Positions 7,395-9,784 of a stretch of DNA of 9,784 bases are shown here, one piece after another (position 1 is the stretch's first letter; each line of letters starts with the position of its first letter). The stretch is taken from the NCBI GenBank assembly GCA_937996765.1, contig CALKUG010000425.1, forward strand, positions 1-9,784. Direction: 5' to 3'. Position numbers and translations under genes: made by a program. Source of the DNA: an uncultured Ignavibacteria bacterium (GTDB taxonomy: Bacteria > Bacteroidota > Ignavibacteria > Ignavibacteriales > Ignavibacteriaceae). The notes below the pieces were generated by a model. That model was not told the DNA's origin. It did not search any database and saw only the letters and a list, made by a program, of their open reading frames with translations.

Positions 7395-8217
7395 AAACGT
7401 GACTCCATGCTTTCGAGCAGATTTGTTCAAGTTTATTCATTTCCGATGCGAGTTCTTCCATTTCAGGAATATTAAAATCTCTCTCCAGCAAAACAGGTAC
7501 GGGTGTTTCGAGTTTGTTAATGGTAAAATCAAATAATTCATAGACCGGGTCAATTATTGCTTGGCCATGAGTATCAATAATTAAATCTTCCGAAACCTTT
7601 TCGTGTCCTGCCATATGAATGTATGAAACATTTCGAAGAGGTAATTGACTAATAAACTCTTTAGCGTCATAGTTGTGATTAAATGCATTTACATAAACAT
7701 TGTTAACATCTAATAACAAGTCACATCCTGATTGAAGTACAATACTATTAATAAATTCAATTTCAGACATCTCTGCAGCAACCGGGGTATAGTAAGATAC
7801 TATTTCAATAGCCATCTTTCTCTCAAGAAAATCTTGAACTCTTTTGATTCGGTCAACAACGTGGTTAACTGCATCGTACCTAAATGGTATAGGCAATAAG
7901 TCGAACAAATGTGCATTGTCACATTTTGAATAACTAAGATGCTCAGAGTAAACGCTAATATCGTAATCACTTAAGAATTGCTTAATATTTTTCAAAAACT
8001 CCCAATCCAATTCATCGGGGCTCCCGATAGAGAGCGATAACCCATGAGCAGTAATTGAGTAATTATCAGCTAATCTTTTCAATACTTTTTTCCAATATCC
8101 GCCAATATTCATCCAATTTTCAGGAGCAAATTCTATAAAAGCGGGTTGAAGAATTTCCGATTGAAAAAAATCCTCACCAAAATCTTTTCTGTAACCAATA
8201 CCAACAAACTGTTTCAC
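7384..8217 (-). CDS. hvfB: MNIO-family (DUF692) peptide-modifying enzyme, HvfB/BufB-like
   Basis: This 277-residue TIM-barrel protein belongs to the multinuclear non-heme iron oxidative enzymes (DUF692/MNIO). These use two or three iron ions and oxygen to rework cysteine residues in RiPP precursors. The family's metal-ligand and active-site segments are all visible: FAPENW (E33), AHGLSLSIG (H58), YSEHLSYS (E92, H93), AIEIVSYYTP (E138), LLLDVNNVYVNAFNH (D170, N172, H181), HMAGH (H201, H205), DTHG (D215, H217) and LLERD (E245). The start is GTG at 8217, with GAGGA 4 nt upstream. An ATG two bases earlier is followed at once by TGA in another frame, and no start codon exists upstream before an in-frame stop. 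The gene lies 83 nt after the EGKCG-repeat peptide gene, its expected substrate, and overlaps the HvfC-like gene by 11 nt. Confidence 0.94.
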   Translation of the reverse strand: MKQFVGIGYRKDFGEDFFQSEILQPAFIEFAPENWMNIGGYWKKVLKRLADNYSITAHGLSLSIGSPDELDWEFLKNIKQFLSDYDISVYSEHLSYSKCDNAHLFDLLPIPFRYDAVNHVVDRIKRVQDFLERKMAIEIVSYYTPVAAEMSEIEFINSIVLQSGCDLLLDVNNVYVNAFNHNYDAKEFISQLPLRNVSYIHMAGHEKVSEDLIIDTHGQAIIDPVYELFDFTINKLETPVPVLLERDFNIPEMEELASEMNKLEQICSKAWSHVYAS

Positions 8218-8241
8218 ATATTCCTCATACTTACAAAATGG

Positions 8242-8278
8242 TTGGTCACCCTCAATATAGATAATGTTGGGTGACCAA
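8242..8278 (-). other. Intercistronic stem-loop between precursor peptide and MNIO enzyme genes
   Basis: TTGGTCACCC at 8242-8251 is perfectly complementary to GGGTGACCAA at 8269-8278, a 10-bp stem with a 17-nt AT-rich loop. On the minus strand the downstream arm is followed by CCATTTTG, so the T tract is too short for an efficient terminator. It sits 22 nt after the peptide stop codon and 24 nt before the enzyme start. I infer a leaky terminator or an RNA processing/stability element that allows more peptide than enzyme to be made. Confidence 0.65.
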
Positions 8279-8300
8279 TATTAAATTAGATTTTCATGTT

Positions 8301-8717
8301 CTATTTTTTTGGAGGTTTACTCTCGCCGCATTTACCTTCGCCGCACTTCGCTTCTTTGGTTTTGTCTTCTGATTTTTTCACTTCAGTTTTTTTCACTTCT
8401 GTGGTCTTCTTGGTAGAATCTTTCTTTTCGCCACATTTTCCTTCACCACATTTTCCTTCACCGCATTTACCTTCGCCACACTTAGCTTCTTTGGTTTTGT
8501 TTTCTTTTTTTGTGTCGTCTTTTGTTTTTTCGCCACATGCCAAATCAAGATTATACTTCATTGGGGCGATATTACTCAATAACTCAGTTCTCAGATGTGA
8601 GCCTGAACCCAAGTCGGTAAAATTGAATTGATTTGCAGAAGCTGCATTTGCTGTAAAAAGCGAACCGGCTACGATTGATCCTGTAAAAAGGATGTTTTTA
8701 AGACTTTTGTTTGTCAT
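8301..8717 (-). CDS. hvfA: HvfA/bufferin-like Cys-rich RiPP precursor with EGKCG repeats
   Basis: This 138-residue exported peptide precursor has a signal peptide at 1-28 (basic MTNKSLKN, hydrophobic core 9-22, likely cut after ANAASA). A short leader-like segment contains FTDLGSGSHLR (33-43). A Lys/Glu-rich region then carries seven cysteines (C61, C80, C85, C90, C95, C125, C130). Every Cys is followed by Gly-Glu; four are exact EGKCG units and two are EAKCG. In characterised Hvf/bufferin systems these cysteines are oxidised by the MNIO enzyme and its partner into heterocycle-type groups, and the exported peptide sequesters copper; for this protein that is inference. The ATG at 8717 is preferred: GAAAGG lies 6 nt upstream and the signal peptide is normal in length. 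The ATG at 8756 has no ribosome site and lies at the predicted transcript start. Confidence is high in the family, moderate in the metal. Confidence 0.9.
   Translation of the reverse strand: MTNKSLKNILFTGSIVAGSLFTANAASANQFNFTDLGSGSHLRTELLSNIAPMKYNLDLACGEKTKDDTKKENKTKEAKCGEGKCGEGKCGEGKCGEKKDSTKKTTEVKKTEVKKSEDKTKEAKCGEGKCGESKPPKK
8323..8368 (-). repeat. Duplicated KTKEAKCGEGKCGE block, copy B
   Basis: This is the second, C-terminal copy of a 46-bp stretch that also occurs at 8458-8503, offset by 135 bp (45 codons). The two differ at four positions by eye. It encodes residues 119-132 of the precursor, identical in protein sequence to residues 74-87. The nucleotide identity suggests an internal duplication. 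Confidence 0.8.
8430..8489 (-). repeat. Tandem 15-bp repeat encoding EGKCG units
   Basis: Four consecutive 15-bp units at 8430-8444, 8445-8459, 8460-8474 and 8475-8489 share the plus-strand form (g/a)cc(a/g)catttt/accttc. They encode residues around C95, C90, C85 and C80. The two central units are nearly identical and the fourth has diverged to EAKCG. Two further related units lie at 8325-8354. The array explains the T/C-rich, low-complexity look of the region. Confidence 0.85.
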
Positions 8718-8723
8718 GACAGA

Positions 8724-8729
8724 CCTTTC
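8724..8729 (-). promoter_or_regulatory. Ribosome binding site deciding the precursor start
   Basis: On the minus strand GAAAGG ends 6 nt before the ATG at 8717. The alternative ATG at 8756 is preceded only by pyrimidine-rich sequence (CCTCCTCTCC), which cannot pair with the anti-Shine-Dalgarno sequence. This supports the 138-residue reading over the 151-residue one. Confidence 0.7.
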
Positions 8730-8762
8730 GATGATTTTGAATAAATTGATTGTCATGGGTAA

Positions 8763-8789
8763 AGACGTAGGAGAGGAGGAAACCTTACA
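8763..8789 (-). promoter_or_regulatory. Putative ECF-sigma promoter of the peptide operon
   Basis: On the minus strand TGTAAGG (8789-8783) and CGTCT (8767-8763) are separated by 15 nt. This resembles the TGTAA / CGTC two-part promoters of many ECF sigma factors. It lies between the anti-sigma gene and the peptide gene, downstream of an A-rich stretch (8801-8816) that could act as an UP-like element. The start of transcription would fall near 8756, leaving a leader of about 40 nt before the ATG at 8717. I did not find the same motif upstream of the sigma gene. Confidence 0.6.
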
Positions 8790-8816
8790 GGGGGTAGTAA
8801 ATATTTTTTATTTTTT

Positions 8817-9080
8817 TTATTTTATTTCGTTGTCAATGCTTTGTTGTATCGATTTCTTTTGATCTTCGGACAGTTTTTTATCTACTTTCCAGTTTTCGAG
8901 GACTTTATCTACTATTTTATTCTGTTTGTCAAACAAACGACAATACTTGCAGATAAAATGATGGAGCATAAGTCTCAATCTATCTTGAAAAGAAATACCA
9001 ATTTCTGCTTTCTTGACAGAAAGCATTGTTGATTCCTTGCAGGTTATCATTAGTTTATGGGGTTTAGATTTATTTTCCAT
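8817..9080 (-). CDS. Zinc-finger-type (ZAS-like) anti-sigma factor
   Basis: This 87-residue cytoplasmic protein has no membrane segment. It has the zinc-binding anti-sigma pattern H40-x3-C44-x2-C47 in HHFICKYC, preceded by ITCKEST with C14 and a helix, which is the layout of the zf-HC2/RsrA-like ZAS module. The remainder is a charged helical tail rich in Lys and Glu. Such proteins hold an ECF sigma factor inactive and release it when the zinc/thiol centre is oxidised or its metal is displaced. The ATG at 9080 overlaps the end of the sigma gene by 11 nt (ATGGAAAATAA), consistent with coupled translation and a matched pair. Its signal is unknown; because it controls a Cys-rich metal-binding peptide operon, copper, zinc or thiol stress are the likely candidates by inference. 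Confidence 0.83.
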   Translation of the reverse strand: MENKSKPHKLMITCKESTMLSVKKAEIGISFQDRLRLMLHHFICKYCRLFDKQNKIVDKVLENWKVDKKLSEDQKKSIQQSIDNEIK

Positions 9081-9630
9081 AGTACAACTTTTCGAGACAT
9101 TTTCTAATTTTTAACTTAATACGATGTATTAGAACCCAATAATTAGATTCGGATATCTCCAACTCCATACAAATTTCATCTGAATCACAATCATCCAAAA
9201 ATTTCATTGAGAACAACGACGTTTGAAGTTGATTCAGTTTGTTTTTGCATCTTTCGAGAATTTCATAGAACTCGAATGAGAATTGTTGCTGGTTGGTTGG
9301 TTGATTAAATGGTTTTGGAAGAGTCTCATCTTTCCAGTGCCCCTTTTCATCGAAAAATTCATCGCTTTCATCATCAATACGGATAATCAGGGTATTCGAA
9401 GTTTTTCTATAATAATCAACTATCTTATTCTTTAGAATTAGGTATAACCAATTTTTCTCGGATATTTCACCTTTATAGGTATCAATATTTTTTAGGGCGG
9501 CGAGGAAAGTGTCTTGTAAAAGATCGCGAGCAACTTCCTCATCTTTAACTCTGATGAATGCAAATCCAAAGAGCTCATCACCATATGATGAGACCCATGA
9601 ATGTGGATTTAGGGTATTAACGGGTTGCAA
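9070..9630 (-). CDS. ECF-type RNA polymerase sigma factor (TIGR02943-like)
   Basis: This 186-residue sigma factor has only regions 2 and 4. Region 2 (about 10-76) shows SWVSSYGDELFGFAFIRV, the core-binding EEVARDLLQDTFLAAL and then WLYLILKNKIVDYYRK. A linker contains FFDEKGHWKDETLP (92-105). Region 4 (about 117-180) has the helix-turn-helix DSDEICMELEISESNYWVLIHRIKLKI. The linker and the region 2 sequence resemble the sigma family that controls hvf-type operons in Haemophilus and Neisseria, recalled from memory. The start is TTG at 9630: TGA is the immediately preceding in-frame codon, no ATG occurs near the N-terminus, and GAAAG lies 6 nt upstream. It is followed by an overlapping anti-sigma gene and then the peptide operon, so its main target is probably that operon. 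Confidence 0.93.
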   Translation of the reverse strand: MQPVNTLNPHSWVSSYGDELFGFAFIRVKDEEVARDLLQDTFLAALKNIDTYKGEISEKNWLYLILKNKIVDYYRKTSNTLIIRIDDESDEFFDEKGHWKDETLPKPFNQPTNQQQFSFEFYEILERCKNKLNQLQTSLFSMKFLDDCDSDEICMELEISESNYWVLIHRIKLKIRKCLEKLYYGK

Positions 9631-9671
9631 TCAGATCTTTCGACTAATAATATCATAGAATTGAAGCTTAG

Positions 9672-9679
9672 CAAATATA
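9672..9679 (-). promoter_or_regulatory. Possible TAnnTTTG (-7) promoter element for the sigma gene
   Basis: On the minus strand TATATTTG matches the -7 element typical of housekeeping promoters in Bacteroidota and relatives. It lies about 42 nt before the TTG start. A clear -33 TTTG at the normal distance is missing, so support is moderate. The remainder of 9631-9784 shows no gene and no strong hairpin. Confidence 0.4.
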
Positions 9680-9784
9680 CCAATTTATAAAATATTTCCT
9701 CGATTCTTACCTGCAAGCAAAATTGCGATAAATCACAGCTTTATTCTAATTATGAGATGTTACTGGTTTGTTTCTGAGTTTTCT

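Noticed and set aside
7395..7430. TTG-initiated extension of the HvfC-like protein
   Set aside because: The ATG at 7394 has GGAG at 8 nt and gives a normal short overlap with the upstream gene; the extension would overlap by 47 nt with no ribosome site.
8430..8489. Tandem repeats as a CRISPR or noncoding repeat array
   Set aside because: The 15-bp units are in frame, have no spacers and encode the Cys motif of a recognised peptide family.
8296..8631. Plus-strand open frame with SPHFPSPHLPSPH repeats opposite the peptide gene
   Set aside because: It is the antisense mirror of the EGKCG repeats. It has no ribosome site, while the minus-strand frame has a signal peptide, a family motif and an operon context.
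8712..8721. Perfect 10-bp palindrome TGTCATGACA over the precursor start codon, possible operator
   Set aside because: It is short, overlaps ribosome-site spacing and coding sequence, and no regulator gene other than the sigma/anti-sigma pair is nearby. A chance palindrome cannot be excluded.
8718..8756. Longer precursor starting at ATG 8756
   Set aside because: There is no Shine-Dalgarno sequence, it would add 13 residues before an otherwise normal signal peptide, and it lies at the predicted transcript start. A leaderless start is possible but less likely.

Overview
The window is AT-rich bacterial DNA, densely coded and mostly on the minus strand. It suggests a member of the Bacteroidota/Chlorobi/Ignavibacteria (FCB) group. 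The reasons are a TAnnTTTG-like promoter element ahead of the sigma gene, a mitochondrial-type aconitase, AAGGA-type ribosome sites used unevenly, and an ECF sigma/zinc-finger anti-sigma pair of a kind common there. This placement is an inference; there is no rRNA or marker gene here to prove it.

Layout, left to right. (1) 1-267 is the 3' end of a methyl-accepting chemotaxis protein gene on the plus strand, closed by a strong hairpin at 283-313. (2) 318-4603 on the minus strand is read from right to left: aconitase, then an alpha/beta-fold esterase, then a secreted class A beta-lactamase-like serine hydrolase. The last two are 15 nt apart and almost certainly co-transcribed; a possible terminator hairpin separates them from aconitase. 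(3) 4715-6166 on the plus strand, divergent from aconitase, is a GlcD-type FAD-linked oxidase. (4) 6196-9630 on the minus strand is the most interesting part. In transcription order it encodes an ECF sigma factor, a small zinc-binding-type anti-sigma protein, a Cys-rich exported peptide with EGKCG repeats, a DUF692/MNIO enzyme, a DUF2063-like partner protein and a DoxX membrane protein.

Region 4 reads as a complete Hvf/bufferin-type RiPP system. The precursor (HvfA-like) carries a signal peptide and seven cysteines, every one in a Cys-Gly-Glu context. The MNIO enzyme (HvfB-like) with its partner (HvfC-like) would oxidise those cysteines before export, giving a metal-binding (probably copper-binding) peptide. 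The DoxX protein is the usual fourth member. The sigma/anti-sigma pair directly upstream, together with a TGTAAGG-N15-CGTCT sequence just before the peptide gene, suggests a self-contained stress-responsive regulon. That promoter places the transcript start close to the upstream ATG at 8756 and therefore favours the internal start at 8717, which has a good ribosome site. A stem-loop between the peptide gene and the enzyme gene could set their relative expression.

No insertion sequences, CRISPR arrays, tRNA or rRNA genes were seen, and no gene-free stretch exceeds 300 bases.
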